24,505 nt of DNA. Origin: an uncultured Clostridia bacterium. GTDB taxonomy: Bacteria > Bacillota > Clostridia > Christensenellales > UBA1242. Both the position numbers and the translations under genes were made by a program. The first letter of the stretch is position 1. Each line of letters starts with the position of its first letter. A model generated the notes under the pieces. That model searched no databases, had not been told where the DNA came from, and saw only the letters and a program-made list of their open reading frames with translations. The stretch is from positions 1-24,505 of the forward strand of contig CANRGF010000005.1 of assembly GCA_947630075.1 (NCBI GenBank), written 5' to 3'. This document shows positions 15,614-22,735 of this stretch, one piece after another.

Positions 15614-15637
15614 TAAAAAATATGCCTTGCGGCACAT
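15614..15637 (-). terminator. Intrinsic terminator after the lipoprotein gene
   Basis: On the minus strand ATGTGCC and GGCATAT pair (one G-U) around a GCAA tetraloop, followed by TTTTT. It starts directly after the lipoprotein stop and just precedes the promoter of the next gene. Confidence 0.75.
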
Positions 15638-15639
15638 TT

Positions 15640-16668
15640 TTAATACTCATTTGGCAAGTATGGGTCAAGCTCATATTTAGTTGCATTCACTTTGGCATCA
15701 TTCATGTAGGTTTGTATCACAGAAGTGTCATAAACTCCTCTATTGATTTTTTGACTCAGCGAAACGCTCATATATTTCCTTCCGTCAGGTTGATTTATTT
15801 GCGCGCTAGCCCTAACTTCCACAATTTCATCATCTTTATAGATAAATTCCATCGTCCTAACAGTGGTGGCCGTTCCTTCTGCATTGTCCATTAATAAATC
15901 TTCAGCAGGCAAATCTTGCTTTATTGTAATCACAAATCCAACTCTGCCGTCTTCATAAGTTTTGCCAGAGAAAGCCACATTTTCCAACCCAATAGAAAAG
16001 TCTTGCCCAGTGGATTGATAATCTTCATTTATTTTGTTCACAATCGCTTGCTTAAAGTCGTCAATAGCAGTTTCAAGCGAAATTTCAAGTTTAACATAGC
16101 CTGATTCTTCGGCATTGTTTAGTTGTGTGTTGATGCCAAATTGGGCAAACTGTTCCTCCCAAGAAATTCCACCTTCTTGTGCAACAATTGGGAAATCTGC
16201 ATATTTTCTCTGCGTTGGCTCGCCTAGGCTAGTCATATAACCATATAATCTTTTTGCGCCTTCCACATCTTTAGTGAACACCACCCCGGTGGTTGAATAA
16301 CTCATGCCCATTTGGCTCTCTTTTTCAGTTATTAATTCGAACATATCCTTATTTTCTAAATCAGCGCCACAATAAATATTATATTCCATTTTGAAGCTGC
16401 CAGAAAACGCTCCTTGATAAAAGAATTTTTCCATCGACAAGCGTTGATTCAACGTAAATTTTTTAGGTGGCTCAGTTTCTTCGTCATTAAAACTAACCAT
16501 GGCTGCGCGGAATGGCTCATATATTTCAGTGGCGGCGATAGGTGTGAATTTTTCTTCTGGCTCAGTGGCAGTCTCTTCATCCTTATCGCCGCACGCGGTG
16601 AGCACAAGCATAAATGGCACGAGCAAAACTGCCACAATCAATGATTTAAACAAATTTTTTGCTTTCAT
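15640..16668 (-). CDS. Lipoprotein of unknown function
   Basis: The 342-residue protein begins with a typical lipoprotein signal peptide (MKAKNLFKSLIVAVLLVPF) ending in the lipobox LTAC at about 23-26, so Cys26 would be lipidated and the protein held on the outer face of the membrane. A Glu/Thr-rich linker of about 15 residues follows. The remainder (about 42-342) is a mixed alpha/beta domain without a motif I recognise. It contains a tract of alternating strands (GRVGFVITIKQDL, RTMEFIYKDDEIVEVRASAQI) that could be a beta-sheet barrel or lipid-binding fold. The start follows AAGGAGAAATT. It is monocistronic, with its own promoter and terminator. A solute-binding role is not supported because no transporter genes are adjacent. 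Confidence 0.85.
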   Translation of the reverse strand: MKAKNLFKSLIVAVLLVPFMLVLTACGDKDEETATEPEEKFTPIAATEIYEPFRAAMVSFNDEETEPPKKFTLNQRLSMEKFFYQGAFSGSFKMEYNIYCGADLENKDMFELITEKESQMGMSYSTTGVVFTKDVEGAKRLYGYMTSLGEPTQRKYADFPIVAQEGGISWEEQFAQFGINTQLNNAEESGYVKLEISLETAIDDFKQAIVNKINEDYQSTGQDFSIGLENVAFSGKTYEDGRVGFVITIKQDLPAEDLLMDNAEGTATTVRTMEFIYKDDEIVEVRASAQINQPDGRKYMSVSLSQKINRGVYDTSVIQTYMNDAKVNATKYELDPYLPNEY

Positions 16669-16685
16669 AATTTCTCCTTAATTTA

Positions 16686-16714
16686 ATTTTACCACACTGC
16701 TAGCCACAAGTCAA
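16686..16714 (-). promoter_or_regulatory. Sigma-A promoter of the lipoprotein gene
   Basis: On the minus strand TTGACT (16714-16709), a 17-base spacer ending in TGTGG, and TAAAAT (16691-16686), upstream of an AAGGAG ribosome binding site. Confidence 0.8.
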
Positions 16715-16768
16715 GTGAATTTTTGCTAGAATATGTTTGCCATTTAGATGCAAATTCTCAAATAATTG

Positions 16769-16797
16769 TTTACTTAAAGTAAATTTTGTGATATAAT
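16769..16797 (+). promoter_or_regulatory. Promoter of the MetRS-like gene with palindrome over the -35 box
   Basis: TTTACT (16769-16774), a 17-base spacer and TATAAT (16792-16797) with TG one base before the -10 box. The -35 box lies inside an inverted repeat, TTTACTT-A-AAGTAAA (16769-16783), a possible operator. The leader is about 45 bases and too short for a T-box. Confidence 0.75.
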
Positions 16798-16845
16798 TAA
16801 TTAATGATAATTGCGCATATTTTGTGCATTTAAAAGGATAAATTT

Positions 16846-18867
16846 ATGGACTTTGTGCGCCCTCGCCCAAACTTTCCAAAAAGGGCGGTGATAACGAGCG
16901 GAATGCCTTATGGCAATAAGTTGCTGCATTATGGTCATTTGGGAATGACTGTGCGTGCAGATGTTTTTGCTCGCTTTATGCGAGATAGAATTGGTGCGGA
17001 CAATGTGATTTTTGTGTCCGGCACTGATTGTTATGGCTCAACGGCGGTGGAGAGTTTTAGGCAACTGAAAGAGAGTGGCAACTGCCCTTATAAGACCATT
17101 GAAGAGTATGTGCAGGACAATCACAAAAAGCAAAAGCAGATTTTTTCAGATTTTGAAATTGGGTTTAATTTGTTTGGTGCATCCGCCTTTGGCAGAACGG
17201 GTGAAATTCACAAGCAGACGAGTGAATATTTTATCCGCACCTTATTTCAAAACGGAATGGTGAAAAAGCGCAGTTCAATGCAATTTTTTGATGAAACGGC
17301 AAACCGCATTTTAAACGGCAGGCAGGTGGTGGGCAAATGCCCTATTGAAAATTGCACAAGCGAGCACGGATATGCAGACGAGTGCAGTTTGGGCCACCAA
17401 TATATGCCACAAGATTTGATTGACCCAATAAGCACTCTCACAAACAAAAAACCAAAACTTGTGAAAATTGAAAACCTTTATTTCAATCTTGAAAACTGCA
17501 TTCCGCTTTTGAAAGATTGGATTGCTTTAATTGAAAAAGACGGCGACACTCCGCAGTTTATGACAAAGGAAATTAAAGAGTTCTTTAAATCGCCAGAAAT
17601 TTATATTAGGCGCGAATTTGAAACAAAATTCAACCAGATTAAAGCTAGCCTTCCGCCTTTTGAGGACATAACAAAAAACGAAAAAGCACCAAGCATAACC
17701 ATTGTGTTTGAAAAATTGACCGACCGCGAGTGTGCGTGCGAAATTTTATCTAAAAATGAAATTCGCTATCGCACAGGCAAAACGCTCACCCCTTTCCGCC
17801 TAACAGATAATAGCGAGTGGGGAGTGCCTTGCCCTGAAATTGATGGGTTGAAAAATCAAACATTTTATGTGTGGCCAGAAAGCCTTTGGGCGCCAATCAG
17901 TTTCACAAAAACATATTTAGAGAGCCAAAATAAACCAGCAGATGAGTGGAAAAAATATTGGTGCAGCCGTGAGGCAAAAGTTTATCAGTTTATGGGCGAG
18001 GACAATCTATATTTCTATGGCCCTGCTCAGCAAGCCTTGTTTTTAAACATGAACAAAAACCCAAAAATTGACGCGGCAGAAGGCGAATTTCAACTCACAA
18101 AAATTTGCCCAATTAAGTCAATTTTATATATGAACCAAAAGGCAAGTTCTTCAGGAAGTGTGAAGCCACCTATGGCTAGCGAATTTTTGAAATATTACAC
18201 GCCTGAGCAATTTAGAATTCACTTCCTTGCAATGAACTTAACAAACAACAATGTGGGTCTTAGCCCTAAAGTGTTTAACCCAGATGCAAAGCCAGAAGAC
18301 GCCGACCCTATGGTGCTTGAAGGCAACTTATTAACAAATGTGTTTAACCGCATTTTGCGCACGATTTTCTATTCCACACAAAACAATTTTGGCAGTGAAG
18401 AAAAGGGCGAAAAAGCGGGCACAATTCCAAACGCAACCATAAGCCTAGACACAATGGAAGCGTGCAAGAAAACCATTCTAGATGTGGAACGCTTTATGTT
18501 TGACAAAAAGTTTCATCAGGTGTTCAACGCCATTGATGTGTTTATCCGCAACATAAATAAATATTGGGTGAAGGGTGCACCTTTGGCAGACACAAGCGAA
18601 AAACTTGCCACCCTCACAGCAAACACCTTGCAAATGATTGTGGTGGCAAACACACTTCTCCACCCTATTGCGCCAAGCGGAACTGAAAATGTGGCAGACT
18701 ATATTGGGCTAGACAAATCAAAATGCTTTTCGTGGGATAACATTTTCGAGCCTTTCTATGCCTTATTAAATCCGGACAAAAAGGGCAGATTAAAACCACT
18801 AAAAGAAAAGGAAGATTTCTTCAAAAAGAGTGAATATCAATTAAAAGAATTAATCGCCAACAAATAA
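16846..18867 (+). CDS. Divergent methionyl-tRNA synthetase-like class I aaRS
   Basis: The 673-residue protein follows MetRS architecture. The HIGH element is HYGH (28-31). A CP insertion follows with a zinc-knuckle-like pattern (C165, C170, H174, C180, H184) and LIDPISTL. The core carries WGVPCPE and FYVWPESLWAPISF (compare MetRS YVWFDAPIGY). YQFMGEDNLYFYGPAQ resembles the HFIGKDI region. A helical anticodon-binding region ends the protein, and no C-terminal Trbp111-like domain is present. The KMSKS loop is altered: K432-A-S-S-S436, so the second lysine is replaced by Ser. It may be a working MetRS, a second paralogue, or a synthetase-like protein with a changed role. The ATG follows AAAAGGA. 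It is transcribed alone from a promoter with a palindromic -35 region and ends at a bidirectional terminator. Confidence 0.85.
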   Translation: MDFVRPRPNFPKRAVITSGMPYGNKLLHYGHLGMTVRADVFARFMRDRIGADNVIFVSGTDCYGSTAVESFRQLKESGNCPYKTIEEYVQDNHKKQKQIFSDFEIGFNLFGASAFGRTGEIHKQTSEYFIRTLFQNGMVKKRSSMQFFDETANRILNGRQVVGKCPIENCTSEHGYADECSLGHQYMPQDLIDPISTLTNKKPKLVKIENLYFNLENCIPLLKDWIALIEKDGDTPQFMTKEIKEFFKSPEIYIRREFETKFNQIKASLPPFEDITKNEKAPSITIVFEKLTDRECACEILSKNEIRYRTGKTLTPFRLTDNSEWGVPCPEIDGLKNQTFYVWPESLWAPISFTKTYLESQNKPADEWKKYWCSREAKVYQFMGEDNLYFYGPAQQALFLNMNKNPKIDAAEGEFQLTKICPIKSILYMNQKASSSGSVKPPMASEFLKYYTPEQFRIHFLAMNLTNNNVGLSPKVFNPDAKPEDADPMVLEGNLLTNVFNRILRTIFYSTQNNFGSEEKGEKAGTIPNATISLDTMEACKKTILDVERFMFDKKFHQVFNAIDVFIRNINKYWVKGAPLADTSEKLATLTANTLQMIVVANTLLHPIAPSGTENVADYIGLDKSKCFSWDNIFEPFYALLNPDKKGRLKPLKEKEDFFKKSEYQLKELIANK

Positions 18868-18874
18868 AGGCAAC

Positions 18875-18905
18875 AAAAAAAGCAAGCATTAGGCTTGCTT
18901 TTTTT
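18875..18905. terminator. Bidirectional terminator between the MetRS-like gene and a convergent lipoprotein gene
   Basis: AGCAAGC and GCTTGCT form a stem around the loop ATTAG, extended by flanking A and T runs to about 12 pairs, with a T tract on either strand. Confidence 0.85.
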
Positions 18906-18906
18906 A

Positions 18907-20451
18907 TTATTCAGCGTCTTCTTTAACAACAACTTTGTGCCAAGTTTCTTCTTCGTGAGATGTTGTGTCCTCAACTGATTGATAGCCAGTTTCAGGAAGA
19001 TAGCTTGAAGTGCCCTCTGGCTCATTGTTCAACGCACTTGGGTCAAACTTATAGAATTCGCCACCGGTAACTTCGATTGCTGCTTTGCCAGCAGTAAATT
19101 GAGTGTCTTCGCAGTTTAAAGTGTAGTTTTTGCTTTCTGTGTTGTAAGTTGTGTCGGTAGATTTGAATGAGCCACCTTTAATTTCTGCTTTGCCATTATA
19201 TACATAAACCACTTCGCAATCGCCGGTTTCAAAAGTGCCACCCTCGATAACTAAGTTAGTTTCAAGCGCTTCATTATTTGCAGTTTCGTCCCAAACTGTG
19301 AATATTTTTTGGTCCTTTGATTTGATTGTGCCATCGCCAATGACGGTTAATTTGCCACCATCGCCAACAACAAACAAGTAGTCATTTGCGCCCTCACCCT
19401 TTTTAGCGGTGATAGTTTTGCCATTTAGGTCGATAGTAAGCTCAGTTTTGATTTGAGCAAGTTGCTTTGTAAGCTCAAAATTGCAAGGCAACACAAGAGT
19501 TTTATCCTCTCTTGCTGCAGCTTCTGTGATTAAAGCGTTTAATTCAGCATCGCCTTTCACAACAGTGAGATTATATGTTAAGTTTGCGCTCTTCACTGCA
19601 CCGTCTTCATCCACATGTTGGAAATCTTCCACTATGGTTTGACCATGAAACTTAGTGTTCACTGTGCCATCATCTGACCAGCCAAAAATTACACCAAAGC
19701 CATTTTCATTGTCTGTTATGGAATATTGCTTAAGTTCATTATTTACCATACTGCGAGTTAAATAATATCCGCCTGTCAATTCGCCTTCTGGAGTGGCGGT
19801 TAATTGCTCTCTTGAATCTCTAACCACGATGTTATATTCATTGGTTTCGTCAACTTGTTCTGCTGTGTTTTTCTTGTCTGCGCCGAACTCAACTTTTGAC
19901 CAATCGAATGAGCCGATTGTGCCAGCATCAAATTCAAAGTCAAATTCTTTATCGTTTAATTTGATTTTGTTTGTTGGGTTGCTAACGCGCAATTCAAATG
20001 CCACAACAGGTGCAGCAATTCTTAGCGTGCCAGACTCATAATCAAACACTTCATCTTCAATGAAACTATTGTTGCCAACCGAGAATAAGAATTTGTCGGA
20101 AGCAGAATAGGTGAAATTGTTGATTGTGATGGAGCTAACATCACCCATGTTTGCAGCCACACCGACTGTTACATAATAGTCTGTGTCGTCAATGTCTGAT
20201 TTCTCTTTCAACTCAGTTTTAAAAGCATCATAGCTTTGAGTTTTCTTTTCGGTTTTGTTATAAACCTTTTCAAAAATAGTTTTAACTTCGTCATTTGCCT
20301 TTGTTAGAGCATCGGTTTTAACTGTGAATGTGGCTTCAGGGGCTGGTGGAGCAGGTGGATTCTCTTCTTTTTTGTCATCACAAGCAGCTAAAAAAGCGCT
20401 GCCACAAACCACAACAGATAAGCCAGTTACAAGTGATAAAATTTTCTTCAT
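18907..20451 (-). CDS. Lipoprotein with C-terminal beta-helix-like region
   Basis: The 514-residue protein has a lipoprotein signal peptide with lipobox FLAAC (Cys24), then a Pro-rich linker (ENPPAPPAPE). The N-terminal half is a mixed domain without recognisable motifs. From about residue 300 to 470 it shows repeating strands typical of a right-handed parallel beta-helix (LTIDLNGKTI, LTVIGDGTIKS, LVIEGGTF, AEIKGGSFKS, IEVTGGEF). This is the pectate-lyase-like fold seen in surface proteins and carbohydrate-binding modules, so a surface glycan-interacting role is possible. The start follows AAGGAGGG. Its leader carries a G10 run and a short upstream reading frame that ends exactly at the ribosome binding site, so expression may be switched. 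It converges on the MetRS-like gene. Confidence 0.85.
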   Translation of the reverse strand: MKKILSLVTGLSVVVCGSAFLAACDDKKEENPPAPPAPEATFTVKTDALTKANDEVKTIFEKVYNKTEKKTQSYDAFKTELKEKSDIDDTDYYVTVGVAANMGDVSSITINNFTYSASDKFLFSVGNNSFIEDEVFDYESGTLRIAAPVVAFELRVSNPTNKIKLNDKEFDFEFDAGTIGSFDWSKVEFGADKKNTAEQVDETNEYNIVVRDSREQLTATPEGELTGGYYLTRSMVNNELKQYSITDNENGFGVIFGWSDDGTVNTKFHGQTIVEDFQHVDEDGAVKSANLTYNLTVVKGDAELNALITEAAAREDKTLVLPCNFELTKQLAQIKTELTIDLNGKTITAKKGEGANDYLFVVGDGGKLTVIGDGTIKSKDQKIFTVWDETANNEALETNLVIEGGTFETGDCEVVYVYNGKAEIKGGSFKSTDTTYNTESKNYTLNCEDTQFTAGKAAIEVTGGEFYKFDPSALNNEPEGTSSYLPETGYQSVEDTTSHEEETWHKVVVKEDAE

Positions 20452-20460
20452 TTTCCCTCC

Positions 20461-20511
20461 TTAAAATTTCCCTTGTTCTAATAAGTGAGGGTCCTGACCC
20501 CCCCCCCTCAT
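20461..20511 (-). CDS. Putative 16-codon upstream ORF spanning the G10 tract
   Basis: On the minus strand the ATG at 20511 lies seven bases after the -10 box and reads MRGGGQDPHLLEQGKF, ending in TAA whose last two bases are part of the AAGGAGGG ribosome binding site of the lipoprotein. It has no SD of its own, so it would need leaderless initiation. It could equally be chance, and I have no evidence that it is translated. Confidence 0.3.
   Translation of the reverse strand: MRGGGQDPHLLEQGKF
20498..20507 (-). repeat. G10 homopolymeric tract in the leader of the lipoprotein gene
   Basis: Ten consecutive C on the plus strand (G10 in the transcript) lie a few bases after the predicted transcription start. 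TGAGGG and CCCTCA on either side (20510-20505 and 20491-20486 on the minus strand) can form a hairpin that uses part of the tract. Confidence 0.8.
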
Positions 20512-20518
20512 TGTTTTT

Positions 20519-20547
20519 ATTCTAAAACAATTATTTTTTAAAGTCAA
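20519..20547 (-). promoter_or_regulatory. Sigma-A promoter of the beta-helix lipoprotein gene
   Basis: On the minus strand TTGACT (20547-20542), a 17-base spacer and TAGAAT (20524-20519). Transcription should start near 20512, just before the G10 tract. Confidence 0.75.
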
Positions 20548-20685
20548 ACAAAATTTCACACAATTTGCTAATATTCCTAAAATTTGCGTAAATTCCTTCA
20601 ACTTTTAAGGCGAAATCCCTCTCTAAAGCTATTTTATTCAAAAACATTTAAATTATTAATGAATTTTTTAATTTGGCAAAAGTTT

Positions 20686-20699
20686 TTAAACCGGTTTAA
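20686..20699. promoter_or_regulatory. Perfect 14-base palindrome, possible LacI-family operator
   Basis: TTAAACCGGTTTAA is perfectly self-complementary and resembles the CG-centred operators of LacI-family regulators. It ends six bases before the -35 box of the signal peptidase gene. No LacI-type regulator is encoded in the window. Confidence 0.5.
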
Positions 20700-20705
20700 T
20701 TTGAT

Positions 20706-20733
20706 TTTACTTTAAAAAGATTTTTGCTATAAT
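20706..20733 (+). promoter_or_regulatory. Promoter of the signal peptidase gene, -10 box adjacent to the start codon
   Basis: TTTACT (20706-20711), a 16-base spacer and TATAAT (20728-20733) with TG one base before it. The ATG at 20742 is only eight bases further on, with no SD between. Confidence 0.7.
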
Positions 20734-20741
20734 GATTGTGT

Positions 20742-21425
20742 ATGGATTTCAGGGGGAAAAGGCTTTTCTTTAATTTTATTGGTGCAATTTTGATGGCAAC
20801 CTTTGTGATTGCAGGATTTTTTTCGCTGGTGCACGTTGTGTTTAACATAGTGTATTTGCGCACGAATGTTTATCAGTTTTCGATGTACCCCACCATTAAT
20901 AGCGGTGTGTCGAGTGTGGACGAGAAAGGAGACACTGTGTATATCAACCGATTTGCTCCATATAAGCCGGGGGACATTGTGGTGGCAGAAGCCAAAACGT
21001 GGGGAATTTTGGACGGCAAATATGTGATTAAGCGATTGATTGCCATGCCAAACGATGAATTTTACATTCAAAAAGATGAAGAAAATCTAACCTACAATTT
21101 GATTGTGAACGGCTCAATATTATATTCTCGCAACTATTCCGCGCTTGAAGATGACGATGTGAGCAGATATTATTCACAATATCTCACATATATGGAAATG
21201 CACGAAAGCAGTGTGATTGAAAAAGACGGGCAAAAACTTTTGAAAATGCACGATGATGAATACTTTTTGATGGGAGATAATTGGGGCAACACTTTGGATA
21301 GCCTTTCTCGTGGGCCTATTGGCAAAAAGTCAATCGTTGGCAAGGTGGAACTGATTGTGGATGTGCGAGATAATGTGCCTGTGAATGTGTTTAAGTTCAT
21401 TATGAAAAAGGTGTTTTGCGTTTAA
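20742..21425 (+). CDS. lepB: Signal peptidase I
   Basis: This serine/lysine protease removes signal peptides from exported proteins at the outer face of the membrane. The 227-residue protein has a short basic N-terminus (MDFRGKR), one membrane helix (about 8-39), and the catalytic pair S47 in QFSMYPTI and K97 in YVIKRLIAMPND. The C-terminal box is MGDNWGNTLDSLSRGPIGKKSIVG, equivalent to GDNxxxSxDSRxxGxV. I chose the ATG at 20742; a TTG two codons earlier is less likely. There is no SD, and the -10 box is eight bases away, so the mRNA is probably leaderless. The carboxypeptidase gene follows after 66 bases with no terminator or clear promoter, so the two are likely co-transcribed. Secreted proteins and lipoproteins are abundant nearby. 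Confidence 0.9.
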   Translation: MDFRGKRLFFNFIGAILMATFVIAGFFSLVHVVFNIVYLRTNVYQFSMYPTINSGVSSVDEKGDTVYINRFAPYKPGDIVVAEAKTWGILDGKYVIKRLIAMPNDEFYIQKDEENLTYNLIVNGSILYSRNYSALEDDDVSRYYSQYLTYMEMHESSVIEKDGQKLLKMHDDEYFLMGDNWGNTLDSLSRGPIGKKSIVGKVELIVDVRDNVPVNVFKFIMKKVFCV

Positions 21426-21491
21426 ATAATAAATTTTTCATTTTTTAAATAATTTTTTTCTTTTGGCAAAGACTATCGATAAGAGGTTTTT

Positions 21492-22667
21492 ATGAAAGGG
21501 AAAAAATTGAATTATATATCTAAAACGCTTTTGCTAGCACTAGCAATCTGTTTGGTGCTGGCAATTTTTATGCCAAAAGCGGACATTTGCGCTCTGGCAA
21601 AAAGTGGCTTTGAAACGGATGTGAACTATAAATCGTCCGTTCTCATAGAGCGAAAGACGGGCAAGGTGCTTGAAGGCAAAAATTCAAACGAGCACTTGCC
21701 TATTGCGAGCGTAACCAAATTAATGACAGTGCTCATCACACTTGAAAAAATTGAAGCGGGCGAAATTTCGCTAGACGACCAAGTGTTGGTTTCTAAGAAT
21801 GCGAGTGGCATGGGCGGAAGCCAAGTGTTTTTAGATGCGGACGCAAATTATAATTTAGGCGAATTGCTAAAATCTGTGATTGTGGCAAGTGCAAATGACA
21901 GTAGTGTGGCTCTTGCCGAGCACATTGCGGGCAGTGAAGCAAACTTTGTGCGCCTTATGAATGAAAGGGCGAGCGAGTTATCTCTTGCCGACACGCATTA
22001 CGCCAACTGCACCGGTCTGCCCACCCCAGACGGATATTCGTCCGCACTAGACCAAGCCATTGTGCTTAATGAAGTGCTGAAATATCCAACCTATCACGAA
22101 TTTTCACAAGTTTGGAATGAAGATTTTGCTCACCCTAGCGGAAGAAAAACTCAAATGACAAACACCAATCGTCTATCTCGCTTTTATGACGGGTGCATAG
22201 GTGGCAAAACGGGCTCAACAAACCAAGCAAAATATTGTTTGGCTGTGGGGGCAAAGCGAGCAGACTTTGAATTGATTTCTGTGGTGCTTGGCGCAGAAAA
22301 CAGCAAAGCAAGATTTAAACTTGCAAGCGATTTATTAAATTATGGGTTTGAAAATTATAAGTCCACCACAATATGCTCAAATTTAGATTTGGCAGGGAAA
22401 ACAATCAAGATAAAAGGAATGGATAGAGAAACCGAATTGAAATTAGAGCGAGAATATTCAATCGTTTCAAAGAATGATGAAAAAATAAATTATAACTTAG
22501 CGTTTAATTTGCCAAGCATGCTAAAAAGCGTTAAGGAAAACGAAGTGGTTGGCAATGTGGAAGTGGTGATTGACGGAGTGGTGGTGGACAAAATAAACAT
22601 CTTATCCGCTTCAAATCAAAAGGAAGCAAGCCTTTGGGATTATATAAAACAAATCACAAAAAATTAA
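21492..22667 (+). CDS. Serine-type D-Ala-D-Ala carboxypeptidase (penicillin-binding protein, DacA/DacF-like)
   Basis: It trims the terminal D-Ala from peptidoglycan pentapeptides outside the membrane, limiting cross-linking. The 391-residue protein has a signal peptide (about 1-36, ending near ICALA). The three active-site motifs are present: S73-V-T-K76, S133-A-N135 and K239-T-G241, with family segments PIASVTKLMT, ANCTGLPTPDGYS and GGKTGST. A beta-rich C-terminal domain resembling the PBP5 C-terminal domain follows from about 300, ending in an amphipathic tail (SLWDYIKQITKN) that may touch the membrane. Some homologues (DacF) act in sporulation, but I see no evidence that fixes the paralogue. 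The start follows AAGAGG. It is probably transcribed with lepB. Confidence 0.9.
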   Translation: MKGKKLNYISKTLLLALAICLVLAIFMPKADICALAKSGFETDVNYKSSVLIERKTGKVLEGKNSNEHLPIASVTKLMTVLITLEKIEAGEISLDDQVLVSKNASGMGGSQVFLDADANYNLGELLKSVIVASANDSSVALAEHIAGSEANFVRLMNERASELSLADTHYANCTGLPTPDGYSSALDQAIVLNEVLKYPTYHEFSQVWNEDFAHPSGRKTQMTNTNRLSRFYDGCIGGKTGSTNQAKYCLAVGAKRADFELISVVLGAENSKARFKLASDLLNYGFENYKSTTICSNLDLAGKTIKIKGMDRETELKLEREYSIVSKNDEKINYNLAFNLPSMLKSVKENEVVGNVEVVIDGVVVDKINILSASNQKEASLWDYIKQITKN

Positions 22668-22699
22668 TAAAAAATTAAAAAATTGGCAAAAAATTAATA

Positions 22700-22725
22700 A
22701 AAAATTGAGATTTTTCTCAATTTTT
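22700..22725. terminator. Bidirectional terminator between the carboxypeptidase and iscU
   Basis: AAAATTGAGA and TCTCAATTTT form a perfect stem around TTTT, with T-rich tails on both strands. It separates the convergent carboxypeptidase and iscU genes. Confidence 0.75.
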
Positions 22726-22735
22726 TGTTTGTTTT

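Noticed and set aside
15567..15686. N-terminal extension of the small helical protein
   Set aside because: The extension is read through the sigma-A promoter at 15583-15610 and the preceding terminator, and a good ribosome binding site favours the ATG at 15566.
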